Assembly (NCBI GenBank): GCA_025526915.1
Contig: JAHLKH010000133.1
Span: 1-64,000 of the forward strand
DNA length: 64,000 nt
Direction: 5' to 3'
Origin: Entophlyctis helioformis
Lineage: Eukaryota > Chytridiomycota > Chytridiomycetes > Chytridiales > Chytriomycetaceae
This document shows positions 18,371 to 31,109 of this stretch, in pieces; the stretch's first letter is position 1; every line of letters starts with the position of its first letter. Both the position numbers and the translations under genes were made by a program. Under the pieces are notes generated by a model, which was not told the origin of the DNA, did not search any database, and saw only the letters and a list, made by a program, of their open reading frames with translations.

Positions 18371-21300
18371 TCAAAGCCGCAGGTCTCTGCGGATGGATTC
18401 AGCCGTCGCCATGTCCCGCAGATGCTCTTCCTCGAGCCGCTTGATCTCGGCAGAAGATCCCGTGGACGTTGATCCTGGCGCCGACGAGTGCAAGCGCCGT
18501 TTGCCAGACGGGATGGGCGGGAACCGTGTCAGCGATCCCGACAGACTCGCAGAGGCTGTTTTGGAAGACGATCGCGAAGCAGCAACCGTCACTCTGCCAG
18601 CAGTATCCCCAGCATCAACTGCTGTCGCACTGCCTGTGGATGGCTGGACTGACGTGTCCGATGCAAGGGCTGCTGTTAACGCTGTTGCTGATGCAGACGC
18701 AGATGCAGACGTCGATCCTGGCTTGCGGATATTGGCTGCATACGACTTCATCTTCTCGCGCTTGGCCGCTGCCTCTGCGAGCTGCTCGGCAACCGCATTC
18801 CGAGTCACGATGAGAGGCAGCCGTGTTTTAGTGCTGCTCTGCGTTTTGTGATGGTCATCGGGCCGCACAGTCAGTGCAGGTGTTGCCGACGCCGTCCCGG
18901 TTGTTGCTGAAGATGGCGAGAACGTTGCGGATCCTCTGCGATCAGTGCCACTCGGCTGTGCAGCATAGTTGCCCTGGTGATGTACCGTCGATACGGGCAT
19001 GGCTTGCTGCAACCGCCTTTCACTTGCACTCTGGTCGTGGGCAGCCGATGCAGACGCACCTCGATGCTGATTCTGGGAGACCAGCTTGGACTCGCTGTCC
19101 AGGGCCATCTCATTGAGCGGTGTCGAGGGAAATGGCGATCCGGCTCGACTGGGCACCTTGGCGCCTTGACCACCGCTGGTGCTACCGCCCGGTCGCGCAT
19201 TCATCGCTAGTGACCTGACGCGTTGGCTGTACTCCTTTTGCCTGAGCCGTTTCTCCATCTGCGGCATACATGCGCGGTGGGGGCGAATGGTGCATGGACG
19301 TGTGCCAAATGTAAATGGTTAGAATACGGATACATTCGTTCCACAATCAGCAACAGAAAGAGCACGTTCATGTGCGCGAGCTACGCACCTTGGAAAGATA
19401 CTCGTCGCTCTCTTTGTCCGGCCCAAGACCACCAAGCTTCCAGCTGTCCATTGACGGTGCAACTGGTGCTGCTGATGCTGCTGATGCTGCTGTCGCTGCT
19501 GCTGCTGATGCCACGGCTGGCTTCTTCCGCGTCTCTGGCACGGATCCGTTAACATTCCCTTGCTGCTGTTGCTGCTGTTGCTGTTGCTGTTGCCTGTACC
19601 CAGCAGATCCAGTAGCTGAAACACCAGTCGAGCTCGGGAGTTGCGGCTCGCCTAGTGCAACAGTTGCAGCAGGCACGAGTGCCACATCTTGCAGCGAATG
19701 TACTGGCGACTCTCCCGACGCCCAGTACTCGGTGGTCACAGGATCGGGCTCAGCCGTCGACAGCCGCCATAGCCGCGTGCCTCCCACGCCTTGTTCGTAA
19801 ACTCAATCGCCGTCGTATTCGCATCCCCGCTGCCATCGTCATCCACAATTCTCGTGTCACCGAGGGGACTGGAATCTACAAGAGGCACTCCTGATGCAGT
19901 GTAGGCACTTCCGTGGTGCAGGCTCCCATGTGCGAGAACGCGTTCGTCCATCATATAGGCTTGTGGCTCCAGCTCGTCGGAATCATCCACGCTGTCGTCA
20001 TCATCGTCGTCGCTTGCTTTGCCGACATCGTCGCCACGCAGACCCGGCTGTCTTCGCCGTTTCGGAGCAAGATGCGGCGCTGGCCGTGCTTTGGTCGTAA
20101 CCGTCTTTGGCGCAGTCGTGGTTTCAGAGTGCCAAGGTGCGACGGCTGCCGGTGTGGGCATGCGGGTGATGCTCTTCCGGATCGGCAGCTTGGGTTGTTG
20201 TTGCTTGACCGTCAGAGGTTTGGCTGCAGGTGTGCTCATGTACTGCTTGGTGTTGACATACGACGCGTTGAATGTGTTGTTTGGGATCGACGGCGGAAGG
20301 TTGCGCATGTACGGGTAGTGCTGCGGGGTTGGCTGGAACCCGTACTGCAGATACGAGCCAAACGCCTCGCCATTAGCACCGACATAGCCCGGAGCACCTC
20401 CCATTCCAGGGCTGCTGTTGATCCCTGCGTTGGCGCCAATGATTCCGTTGGACAGATTGACAATGCTGCCGCCTGTCGACACGCCATTTCCAGCACCAGG
20501 GCCGGTATTGCTGCCCACGCCGCCATTTCCAGCCCCCAGACCACCGCTTCCAGCTGCATTTCCTGCCACTCCGCCTCCATGCGAGTATCCACCGTGCACG
20601 AGTCCTTGTCCAGAGCCCGGCTGTGCTGATCCTCCGCCGCGCGAGTATCCACTGGCGTTGCCGCCTGGCGTACCGCTCCACGGTGCATTGTACCGCCGTC
20701 CATCGCGGGAGACCGGCCCCGGATTGCCGCCATTTGTAGTCGCCATGCCTCCGTTCGGAGGAGCAGCACTCGCACCGCCAGCAGAAGCAGCGCCGCCGTT
20801 TGCAGATGCCGACGCCATCCCACCGCGATGCTCGCCAATCCTCGGTCCACCGCCACTGGCATCCAGCACAGAAAACACACTGCTCCGATGCCGCGTGTTC
20901 TGCAGCGGCAAATGCAGCGACATCCCGCCACGGCCGCCGACATCATAGTCCACCAGCTTGAACGACACGCGCATCGCACTCGTCTTGTCCTTGACGTCCT
21001 CGCTCTCGTCTTCGCGCGCATGTCTTGCATCGCGTTCGCGGTCAATGCCAAACGCCGCCGCCTCGTACAGCTTGTCTGCGGCGTACACCGGCTCGATCAT
21101 GCGCGTCAGCTCGCGTAGCATGGCAACCTCCCAGACTGTCCATTCGCGGATACGGCGCAGCATGTTAGCCTCGAGCTGGGTTGTGCCAATGGCCGAGACT
21201 GCGTAGCTGTAGGACAGCGGCTTGGACGATGTTGTTGAGAGTGTGGCTGCTGGTGCTTCGATGATGAGTGTTTCGGATCGGTCGCGGTCGTCTGTCTGGT

Positions 21301-23588
21301 ACTCGCGTTGCTGCTGCTGCTGCTGCTGCTGTTGTTGTTGTTGTGTGTCTTTGGTATGAGGCGTGGCTGCGTTTGCTTGTTGCGGTGGCCATGGCTGACC
21401 TTTGGATGGCGAGGCGGAGGAGGCTGCATTCAGGTTGGGCTCGGATGCACCGATCCATGCGCGTGGCGCAGCAGTGAGATTTGATGCCGCAGGTGGTCCG
21501 GCGCGGCTTGGGGGAGCAGCAGAAGGCATTGGCAGGACCATTTCGGCATCATCGTCATCAAATGTGCCGGTCAAGTGGTTCCGCCCGACCAGATCGCTGT
21601 TGGGAATGGACACGATGATGCTGGACGCTTCCTCTCCCGTCTGCGGCCTTGAGATCTGAGACGGATCATGTCTCGATTCGTCTGTGCCACCGTCAGTGCC
21701 TCTCGCTGCGTCTGTGCGGCTGACACTGCGTTTGATGTTGGAATCATGGCTGGATGCTCCTGGATTTCCCGACACGCTTGAAATCTTGCCAGTGAGTAGC
21801 GGTGCCATGGGCGGCTTGTCATCGTATCCAATCGCGCGATAAATGCCACCCGCGCCACCCGATGCGTCGGCTCGCCCGCCGTCGCTCGACAGAGACCCAG
21901 CGGGCACTGCAACGATTGGTGTATTGATTCCCACAGCTGCGTCTCCTGCACCGCCTCCTGTAAGCCCAACACCGCCGCCATTGTCGCGCTTTGCTGCGGC
22001 TTCCGATTCCAGAGCCGTCTGTCCGCCCTCAGAGGACAGCAACGCCGACCCAGACTCGCCAAACAGCTGTTGAGCCTCTGCGAGAATAGCGCCAGACTCT
22101 GCCTGTGACGTGCGCGACAGCAGTTGGCTGTATTTTTGGCTGCGCTGGCGTTGCAGCATGATCTGCTTCGAGTTTTGCGGGCCCTTGAATCTCTGCAGCC
22201 GGTTTTTTGGTGGCGACGAAGCCGACTGCAAGATCGGCCCTGCCAGTGATACCGCTGCGACTGGTGCCGCAGTTCCAGCCGGCGTCGGAGTGACGGACTG
22301 AGAAGCAGCCGTTGATGCGGAGGCTGCGTTGGGTGTGGATGGCGCTGGCGCTGATGGAGTTGAGACGGTTCTTGTCGGGCTCATGGCGTTGCCGTGCGGA
22401 ATGATGCGGTTGTTGAGAGGCACGGCGGACGCGTCAGACTCCAGCTGCTGGATGGTATCTGATCGCGGCACTGTCCTCTGTCCACCTTGTTTGGATGCCA
22501 TCCGCGTATTGGCAGTTGAGTGGGGTTGTCCGACAGCGGTGGCTGGTGCAACTGTGGTGGACATGGAAGAGGGATCCCCTACGAGCGTTGCTGTGCTCCC
22601 TGCCTTTGACGCTACGAGTGCGGCCGACGATGCCGACTTGGACACGGAAGCCGATGCACTCAGTGACGATGGCAGCGATAGGTTGGCAGCAGATGACGAT
22701 GCAGTCAAGAGTGACATTGACGAGGATGGGCTGGACGATGTGAACACAGCAGTGGCAGTCGCAACGGCAGCCGCAGTGTTGGCCACCACAGCAGCCGCGA
22801 CCTCTGCGTCCATCTTGTCATGATCGCTGCCCATGTGCCCATGTGTACTGCGGCTCCCGCCACTCGCATCTTTGGCCCCGCCGATGCCTGCCGAGAGGAG
22901 AGAATGCGTGCTTGGCGAGTAGGCCGGATGCTGTTTCATGAGCAGCGCCATGTTGGTGGTCGTCATTGCAGCCGACAATCGCGCCTTGTCTGCAACTGAT
23001 GCCATGGACATTGAAGCCGCTAGTCCTCCCGCCGAGTCATTCAGCCCAGACGCACTCTGCGCTGCATTCGACACGCCGCCGCCCATCCCACTCAACGCAA
23101 CCGTCGCAGCCGAGATGGTGCCGGGCTGGACGGCCATGCCAGATCCAGCTGACCCGTTAGAGTGGCTGACCGGCTGCCGGCCGTCAGGTTTGGGCATAAA
23201 CCGCTTGGCGACAATCGGCAAGTTGCGGCGCTTGAAGGGCTTGACAAACGGCGCTGCTTCCCGATCGCCCGTGTTGCCGCCCTGCGGGTCGGTGAAGGTT
23301 GCTGAAGTGAGCGGCACGGTGTTGCCGTCTTTGGTCAGGATGCCAATCTTGGTGCCGATCTGAAAGCCGCCGCCACGGCCACCACCGCAACAGTCCAGAA
23401 TGCGCGTCAGCACCGTTTGTTTCGTGGCTGCCTCCTGCCCAGCTACTGGCGGGCAGGCATTCAACAAAGACAGAGACAAGCAGACATATCCATGCAATGG
23501 CAGAAAGGGTTCGCTCTACCTTGGCCAGAAAGGCATCGTGGGCAGCCGTTGCCTCAAAGACTGTCTTGTGTGTCGAAGGCGTGGACAT
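18371..23588 (-). CDS. Very large low-complexity protein of unknown function
   Basis: Exon 1 (23588-23520) encodes MSTPSTHKTVFEATAAHDAF then LAK. After an intron with its acceptor at 23435 a ~1,230-codon exon begins EAATKQTVLTRILDCCGGGR and includes GTKIGILTKDGNTVPL. Most of it is Ser/Ala/Gly/Thr-rich. Ordered-looking parts are few: RIREWTVWEVAMLRELTRMI with PVYAADKLYEAAAF, and SFKLVDYDVGG. There is an acidic run of Asp near 20000 and a conserved-looking NASYVNTKQYMS. Near 19760 the frame changes without a convincing intron, perhaps a missing base, and continues into a Gln-rich segment. A final exon starts at about 19256 (MEKRLRQKEYSQRVRSLAMN) and ends at 18371. I do not recognise the family. 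It lies next to flagellar DNALI1, but no functional link is shown. Joining both parts into one gene is inference from frame and spacing. Confidence 0.5.
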
Positions 23589-23897
23589 GAGATGCCGCGC
23601 GACTGTGATTCGCGCTCTCGAAGCGGCGCAGATACACGAGTGCTGTTGTTTGCCGATACTGGCTGCGAGTGGCTGGCCAAGCCCGAGACCGACAGTGGCA
23701 GTGGGGGGTATCAACCGAGAATGGCCGTCACAGGCTGGTCGCCGCTCGAGTCCTGTGCTGCTCCTGCTTTGCTTTCTGTGCAGCTCGCGACCGACAAACG
23801 ACAGCTGCAAGGCTGGCAAGACTGCAACGAACGCGGCAAGATATCTTGTGCGAGATGACGTCAATACATCCCTCTTTCATTCGATACTCTGCTTCCT
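23589..23897. other. Intergenic: upstream of the large gene, 3' flank of CDC20
   Basis: About 310 bases. The minus-strand frame here stays open but has no recognisable domain. No RNA gene seen. Confidence 0.4.
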
Positions 23898-26243
23898 CTA
23901 ACGGATCGTCATGCGAGAATAGGCCTTGGTTAGCACATCGTCCATGGCATGGCCGTCAGACCCAGACGGTCCAAGACCAGATTTGGGCAAGCCGCCGGGG
24001 ACGCCGCCGGGACCCGCGCTGCCGCCCTTGCCCTTGGGTGCCTCGAACACTTTCCAGAACTTGAGGCTTTCGTCGCTGGCGCTCGACGCAACCATCTGGC
24101 CATCGGGGCTCAGCGTCGTGTGCAGCACGCGCGACTCATGGCCGGCCAGATCGGCAATCTTGGTCAGCGACGGGTATCCCCAAATGGACAGCTGGTTGTT
24201 TGGGAAGCCGTGAGAGGTCAGAAACTCCTTGTACTGGCGCGACCAGATAATGGATGTGACTTGGGATCCCGTGTGGACCGACGACACCTTGCCGGACGTT
24301 GTCGTGTTCCAGAAGTGGACGGTCTGGTCCGATGAGCCGCCGCCTGTGGCAAGTAGGTTGAGTTGCCAGGGACACCATGCAATAGCCTTGCGCCATTGCA
24401 TCAACACATGCGTCAGTCGGCAGTCGAGGGCAGCCCAGAGCAGTCCAAGGCAGTCGAGGGCAGTCATGAAACGGCTATCCATGTTCAGCAACGTCTCACC
24501 TTGACAGCTGCCATATGGTCCGACTTTGTGATCCTCGGTGTCGTTGATCGCACATCCCAGATGTTGACCAGGTTGTCATTGCCGCCACTGGCAAGCATCT
24601 GGCCATCGGGCCGCCACTCGAGACCACACACTTCAGACGAGTGGCCAAGCAGCTCGGCGACCTTGTGGTTGGCCACGCGGACGTCATGATGCCAGATGCT
24701 GCCGTCACGAGCACCCGCCGACAGAATGTGCTTGTCCCACGATAACACACCAACACGGCTGTTCCGCCCACGCATGGTGCGAACCTTGGACGACGAGTCC
24801 ACGTCCCAGATCTGCGCATCGCCCGCGCTGGTGGCCACTGCCAGATGCGATCCGTCCAGAGTGAACTCGACCGACGAGATGTAGTCGTCTTCGCCCGTCT
24901 GGCAGAACTCTTGTACGTTGCCCGTGTCGGCATTCCAAATGTAGACAGTGCGGTCGAGAGCGACGGCGAGCTGGTTCTTGGACGACCATCGAGCAGGTTG
25001 AGGTAAAAGTCGTCCACCAAGCCTGGCGCATCAAGCACCTTTTCGGGGCACGTTGGGATGCGGCGCTTGGCAACGCGGTGGTTGGGCTGCCGAAGAGGAC
25101 GCTGCCATGTTGCGCGCATGTCCGTCCTGTCTGCTTGCGGCGGCTCGAGGCTGAATGTGAGGATGCGCTGATCGAGAGCAACGCCGCACGACTTGGCAAG
25201 CTGCTCCTGGTATGCCATGGTTTCGGGATCGAGCGACTGGGGTCGTTCGATGGTGTCTTTGAGGCTGCTAAAGTGGGATGCTGCCATGTCCATCGTCTGG
25301 CGGTTTGGAATGAATCGGTCGTACTGGCGGGACGCGTCCAAGCAACCCAGATGGTCAGCAGCATACAGACAGCGGACAGACGTGTGCACAGTCAAGGGAA
25401 CAAGAGGGCCACAAGACTCACCGTGGTCACCTTGGCCTTGGAGCGCCTCATGCCAGGGCTGATGACAACAGCGCCGATGCCATGGTGCTGGACAGTCTGC
25501 TGCTTGAGACGTGGAAGCAGGCCGCTGCCTACGCCGGGTCCAGCGAGTCCGTTGATGTCCGCTTTTGCAACCAAGCCAGCGAGCAGCTTGGGCGAGTTTG
25601 CCTTGACGGGCGTGCGCGCCGAATGGACGACCCGACCGAGAGTAACGCCGTTGGACAGCATCGCCGCCGTCTGCCTTGAGCTGAGTGCGAGGCTGGGCGA
25701 GCCCTGGCTGCTGCTGCTCCCGCTCCCGCTCCCACCATGGGCGGCAGAGGCACTGCCGTGGACAAAGCCGCTGGCGCCAGTCGCGCTCGAGATGATCGTG
25801 CTCGCGCCGCGTTGGGGAGTGCGCAGCTGTGCGCCGGCCGTCCGAGAGGCAAACGGCCCGTAGGTGGTTGGGCTGCTGGTAAGCGGTGCGCCGGCCGAGG
25901 CAGCGAGAGAGCCGCTGGCTATGGAGGCCTCGAGCAGGCTGCTGAACGACGTCGACGACGCCAGCGACGACGAGCGCAGCGAGCTCTTGACGGGCGTCAT
26001 GGCCAGCTGCTGGCTGCTGTTGCTGTTGTCACACAGCTGCAGCTTGGACGGACTGCCTGCCGCTGAGCCATAGCCACTGCAGCTGGCGCTGTACAGCTGC
26101 CGCTGCTGGCCCGCAGGGGACGACAATGGCGACATGCGATGCACGCTGGACTTGACGGCGTGGGCCTTGAGCCTGCGGCCGGCCCGAGGGCTCAGCAGCC
26201 GCGAGGTGTCGATGAGCGTGTCTGCACGGGGACTCGCGGTCAT
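23898..26243 (-). CDS. CDC20: CDC20, WD40 activator of the anaphase-promoting complex
   Basis: Three exons: 26243-25422, 25323-24500 and 24386-23898. Restoring one missing base near 24987 gives 711 residues. Exon 1 is a long Ser-rich N-terminus. Exon 2 opens with the C-box YDRFIPNRQTMD, followed by KVLDAPGLVDDFYLNLLD. Here GATGGTCG should read GATTGGTCG (LLDWSS), after which the WD repeats continue (LAVALDRTVYIWNADTG, SAGARDGSIWHHDVR, LASGGNDNLVNIWDVRS, NLLATGGGSSDQTVHFW, LSIWGYPSLTKIADLAGH, ASSASDESLKFWKVF). The protein ends SRMTIR, the Ile-Arg tail that docks on APC3. The FIPNR-x-x-MD wording favours Cdc20 over Cdh1. It recruits D-box/KEN substrates for ubiquitylation at anaphase. Cdc20 is normally essential, so the frameshift is more likely a sequence error than gene loss. 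Confidence 0.9.
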
Positions 26244-26551
26244 GGCGGGCTGTTGTGGGAGCACCCGAAAACCGCAGCGTGTCCGAACACGGCGGTTGAA
26301 CGTGGATCGCGACGAGATGGTCGCCAGCAGAGCGATCTGACAGGAGCCTGGTGGTGGATGTGCGCACGGCGTCTTGTAGTATCTTGCACTGTGCGTGCGT
26401 CTTGCCTGCGCTGTGCATCCACTGTGCAGCATGCGCTGTGCAGCATCGGCCATCGCCAAAGCAGTAAAATGTCAATCAATACAGACACAGGCGTGACAGT
26501 GCTAGCATAGTATATAATGGCCCTGCAGTCGAAAAACGCAAGAAGCGCCAA
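26244..26551. other. Intergenic between CDC20 and tRNA-Glu
   Basis: Contains the CDC20 upstream region and an AT-rich TAGTATATAAT stretch at about 26509-26519, about 30-40 bases before the tRNA. No gene seen. Confidence 0.4.
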
Positions 26552-26623
26552 TCCTCGATGGTCCAGTGGTTAGGATTCCACGCTCTCACCGTGGCGGCCG
26601 GGGTTCGATTCCCCGTCGGGGAG
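26552..26623 (+). tRNA. tRNA-Glu (anticodon CTC)
   Basis: 72 bases. The acceptor stem TCCTCGA pairs with TCGGGGA plus discriminator G. The anticodon arm is CCACG-CTCTCAC-CGTGG, giving CTC (Glu, GAG codons). The T arm is CCGGG-TTCGATT-CCCCG-like. No intron. Confidence 0.95.
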
Positions 26624-27043
26624 CTTCTCTTTTGCACATCGCGGCTGTGGACCAGACAAGCCTACTTTTGCCATTGTCGCCAAGCACTCTCTTTTTTGTC
26701 CGTACAGGCATGCGTCCATGACAGCCATGGATCGATCGCCAAGGCGGCACTATGGATGCTCAAGACAGCCCAGCCTCATTCGCGATCTGGTCTTTGGCCC
26801 GCGACGCTCGGAAGGCGATCGGCTCCCGATGCTTGCTCGCATAGGCGGCATGCACACGTCTTGGTGGACTGGGCGATCGCGCAGCGACAGACCTGCTGCC
26901 AGCGTCACTTGCAGCGTGCCGGCCAGAGCTCGGGGCAGCCATTGGAACAACGAACGAGCGTGTTTCAAAGCGTTTTCAAGTTTTTCCAAACTCGCCCGCC
27001 AACACGCCGACACGCCAGCACCCGCAACCCGCCTGCAAGCGCC
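26624..27043. other. Upstream region of the FRAY-like kinase gene
   Basis: About 420 bases between tRNA-Glu and the kinase ATG. Open frames here have no recognisable homology and no supporting splice structure. Probably promoter and 5' UTR. Confidence 0.4.
26630..26633 (+). terminator. Pol III terminator of tRNA-Glu
   Basis: TTTT seven bases after the tRNA 3' end. Confidence 0.65.
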
Positions 27044-30000
27044 ATGCCCAACTCACAACCGCAGCAGCAGCAGCCGCAGCAGCCGCAGCATCCCGCCGCG
27101 ATGCAGGCGACCGATGACACGGCATCGGCGTCGCCCGGGCGGAGACGGTCCATTGCCGAGCGTGCCACGGCGGCGCTCGAGGCGCGCTTCCCCACGGCTG
27201 CCGGCAGCCTCGCCCGCCGTATCTCTTCCAAGACGAGCTCGTCCATGTCGCTGCATGGCGCCGGTGGAGCCCCGCAGCAGCGTCAGGGCCAGCAGGGCCA
27301 GCAGCAGGGGCACGGGCAGGGCACGGCCTTCTCTCCGCAGCATGTGTCGGGCGGTGCCAGCTCGCTCACGACCAGCAGCATGCCCAATATCTACACGGCG
27401 GCGGGCTGGACGGCTGCGAATGGCCCGCTCGGCTCCACGGCGTCCATCAGCGAAGAGGCGAGCTTCTCCATGGGCCCCGAGGACTACACCCTCGGCCAGG
27501 TCATTGGTGCGTACCTGCTGCATTGGCACCCTGCCGTCGATGCGTGCGCCAATCGGCCTGCCGTGCGGCCGCTGCCTCTGTTGCCGGACAGCAGCGGCCT
27601 GCTGCCACCGCCTGCCACCGTCTGGCCCCTCCTGCCACCTCCTGCCATCAGCCTGCATCGGCCGGCCTGCTGCTCAAAGCCGCCGAATCACGCTGATGCA
27701 CACCTGCCGTCGTGCGTCATCGCCCGATCGTCTGGGGCCGGCACTGACTCTGCCATGCTTTCCTGCCGCTCGATGCTGCGTATCATCCGTCTGCGTGCTG
27801 GTCTGGGTCTTGCCTCCGCCCGCTCCATTTGGACCCTTACTCTTGGCCTTCATGCCCGCTTACGTTGCACACGGATCCCGGCTCTTGGCGCCACCATCTC
27901 TGCGCGAACCATTTGCGCGGCCACTCTTACTTGACAACGAATGCGCCAACGACTATTTTGCTCGCCAGGCCAGGGCTCGTCAGCCACTGTCTATACGGCC
28001 GTGTACAAGCCCTTACAGAAGCAAGTCAGCATCAAGGTCATTGATCTGGACCTCTTTGAACGAAACCAGATCGACGAGCTGCGGGTAACTCTTCTGGCTT
28101 GCCTTGGCCAAGCAGTGCCCGGTTTGCTAATGCCTGCTGTCGCACGCCTAGCGCGAGATCCAGATCATGTCTCTGTCCAAACACGTCAACCTGCTGCCAG
28201 TCTACGGCTCGTTTGTGAATGGCTCCAAGCTCTTCATTGTCACGCCGTTCCTGGCTGGTGGATCCTGCCTTGACATCATGAAGACGTCGTTCAAGGACGG
28301 CTTTGACGAGCACTCGATTGCAGTCATCCTCAAGCAGGCCCTCCAAGGCCTGGATTACCTCCACAAGAACGGCCTCATCCACCGCGACGTCAAGGCAGGC
28401 AACCTGCTTCTTGACAAGGACGGTCTTGTCCAGCTGGCCGATTTTGGCGTCAGCTCGTCCCTCATGGACTCTGGCGATCGTCGCGGACTGCGGAAGACGT
28501 TCGTTGGCACGCCGTGCTGGATGGCGCCAGAGGTCATGGAGCAGTCTGGATACGACTACAAGGCCGACATTTGGAGCTTTGGCATCACCGCGATCGAGCT
28601 TGCCTATGGCCATGCCCCTTACGCCAAGTTTCCGCCGCTCAAGGTGCTCATGCTGACGCTGCAGAATGAGCCGCCGACGCTCGATCGCGATATCACCAAG
28701 AACAAGTACTCCAAAGCGTTCAAGGAGATGATCGACAGCTGTCTCAAGAAAGATCCTGCCAAGCGGCCCACCGCAGAGAAGCTCTTGCAGCACGCGTTCT
28801 TCAAGTCTGTCAAGAAGAACAGCTATCTTGAGACCAGCATCTGTGCAAGCATGGTGCCCATCACGCAGCGCCAGCACTTACACAGTATGTCTTGCAGGCG
28901 TGTGGCTGGTTGACTGGCGTGCGCTGACATTTTACTGTTTTCCAACAACAGAAATGCCCGCCTTGCAAAGCAACGCACCGGCCGAGACGACGCACGAGTG
29001 GGACTTTGACGACGAGTCCTCGGAGCAGTCTGTCCCTGCAGTGACGGCATCTCTGCCCGTGGAGGGTTCTGACGCCGCTCCAGTGGCGGCACCTGCGCCA
29101 GTGCCTCGTGGTAAGGATCTGGCGGTTGCGGCCAGACCTTCCAGCGTGTCGTTTGCCGACGCACCCGTGATCAGTCTCTCGACCTCTGAGGAAGGTGCTC
29201 AACAGCCGCAAGCCCGGAAGAGCCGCTTTGTGATTGACGGAAGATCGGGATCCACACACTCACAGAGCGATGCGACACCGGCATCCACGCCGCCGGACCA
29301 TCCGGCCACGGCCAATACATCCCAGCCTGGATCGGGCTCGCTTGCACTACCTGCCAGTTCGGCTCTCAGCAGCGTTGCGAACGCACAGTCGTATGCTTCA
29401 CCAACAGCATCAATTGCAACCATCCAGGCCGGCGAAGTCAAGAAAGGCCGCTTCAGCATCCTGGAGTCGGGTGCAACGTCCTCAACGTCGTCAGCACCTA
29501 CACCAGCAGCACCCCAGCCTCCCGCACAGCAGCCTTCTGATGCATCCTCAATCACGCAGATCCCAATGACGCAGTCACCCTCTGTCACCTCCAATGCCAG
29601 CTCAAGTCCTGGCGAGGGCCAGGTGCCCACATGTACGTTCCAGAGTAACCAGTTGCTCGCATGCAGCCTTGCGCTAACGCATCCGGCATTGTGCTTGATC
29701 CAGTGGAACGCAAGTCGGGCCGGTTTGCCATCCAAACGACCATCGCCGGTGCATCTGCAACGGCGAATGCAAATTCCAACCAGCCAGGAGTCCAGCTCCA
29801 GCAGCAATCATCGCAGCAGTCTTTGCTTTCTCAGCAGCAGCAGCAGCCAGCGCGTCTCCAGCACCAGTCATCCACCGGATCGGCATCGTCAGGCAACGAG
29901 CCTGCCAAGTTGACGCGCAAATTCACCGTGTCTTCGGAATCAAGCAGTCCTTCTTCGCCCGTCGCCTCGGGCACATCTGCTCTTGGATCACTGCCCGTTC

Positions 30001-30856
30001 CGTCCGGGGCTGGCGCGTCTTCAGCAGCAGCAGCAGGTTTGTGCGCATTCATTCATACATCCATTGCCCATATGTGACATGAGCAGTGCATGCATTGGCT
30101 ACGCACCACTAACTTGTGCTTGTGATGATCGGCGGCTTCTACAGACAAACGTGGCAGATTCCACATCTCGTCGTCTATCGATAACGTGTCTGGTGAGTGA
30201 CTGGATTCGCGTAAATCCTTTAGCTCACACGGGCTTCGTCCGGCCATCTGCCGGGCTCGCCACTCACACTCGCATACATGACGCGCATTGCAACGCAGCC
30301 ACCGCAAGTTTCCCTGGCGACCCGAGCGAGTCGGGCAGCACTATTCAGCGTGTTCAGCGGGCCGGTCTCCTTACGTCTGCCCTTGCACCGTTCCCGACAG
30401 ATGGCGCTGCACAAGACCGCTACGACACTCTGCTGCGCGTGGCAGAAGCACAGCGTCATGTGATTCAAGAGGTGTTGCCCATCCTAAACCGACACGGCCT
30501 GAATCCGTTCCATATGTCCCAGGGAGACGATACGCACAACCGCGCCAACTCTTATTCAGCAGATGTATGTGTAACCGTTTGAGACTCCTCGGCCATCATG
30601 TTCGCGTGGCCAAGCATCATGACTTACTCTTCATGGCTCCTCCGTATGCCAGACACAGCATGCTGTACCGCGCACGAGCGAGGCTTCACAAATCGACGTT
30701 GACCTGCGACTGACGGCCGCGATGCGCGAACTTCAGGCGCTGCGAGTGGAGAATGACGCGCTCCGCAAGTCGCTTGCTGGCATGCAATCCTCGGCTGCTC
30801 CTGCGGCTGCCACGGCCAGCTCATCGCCATTGAGACATGCCAACACGAGGTCATGA
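27044..30856 (+). CDS. STE20-family (GCK) kinase, FRAY/OSR1-like with repeated GRFxI motifs
   Basis: Eight exons: 27044-27506, 27969-28084, 28152-28884, 28952-29632, 29704-30036, 30145-30192, 30299-30564 and 30683-30856 (2814 bases, 937 residues). The N-terminus is Gln/Ser-rich. The kinase domain occupies about residues 150-430: glycine loop IGQGSSATVYTAV, the ATP-binding Lys in VSIKVIDLDLFE, LIHRDVKAGNLLL, ADFGVSSSL, and the activation segment FVGTPCWMAPEVME. It is therefore catalytically complete and of the OSR1/SPAK/FRAY type. The long disordered tail carries four related short motifs, KSRFVID, KGRFSIL, SGRFAIQ and RGRFHIS, and ends in a coiled coil (LTAAMRELQALRVENDALRK). The animal CCT domain is not seen. 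Plant FRAY-like kinases share a GRFxV-type tail and a C-terminal coiled coil, from memory of the family. The substrate is unknown; osmotic/ion signalling is a reasonable guess. Confidence 0.88.
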
Positions 30857-31109
30857 TCTCGTCCTGTGCTTTTTCTACCTTGTCTCCCGCCGCCATCCAT
30901 GCCATCATGTGTCCTATCTCTCATCAGCATGCACATCGCAACATTCTGCATTCTTTGCCTGAATTGAAGCCGCATACCTACTTGCTGATTGCATCGCTGT
31001 GCTGGCAGTCCGCCCATATCGTTGTGACGACAGCCGACCGAACCACAGCCAGCCGAGGCACGACGGAAGCGCCACAAGAGCGATCCATCTTGTCCGACTG
31101 GTCGTCAAC

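Noticed and set aside
30299..30564. Separate small gene downstream of the kinase
   Set aside because: Phases fit exon 7 of the kinase exactly (total 2814 bases) and the piece begins and ends at consensus splice sites.
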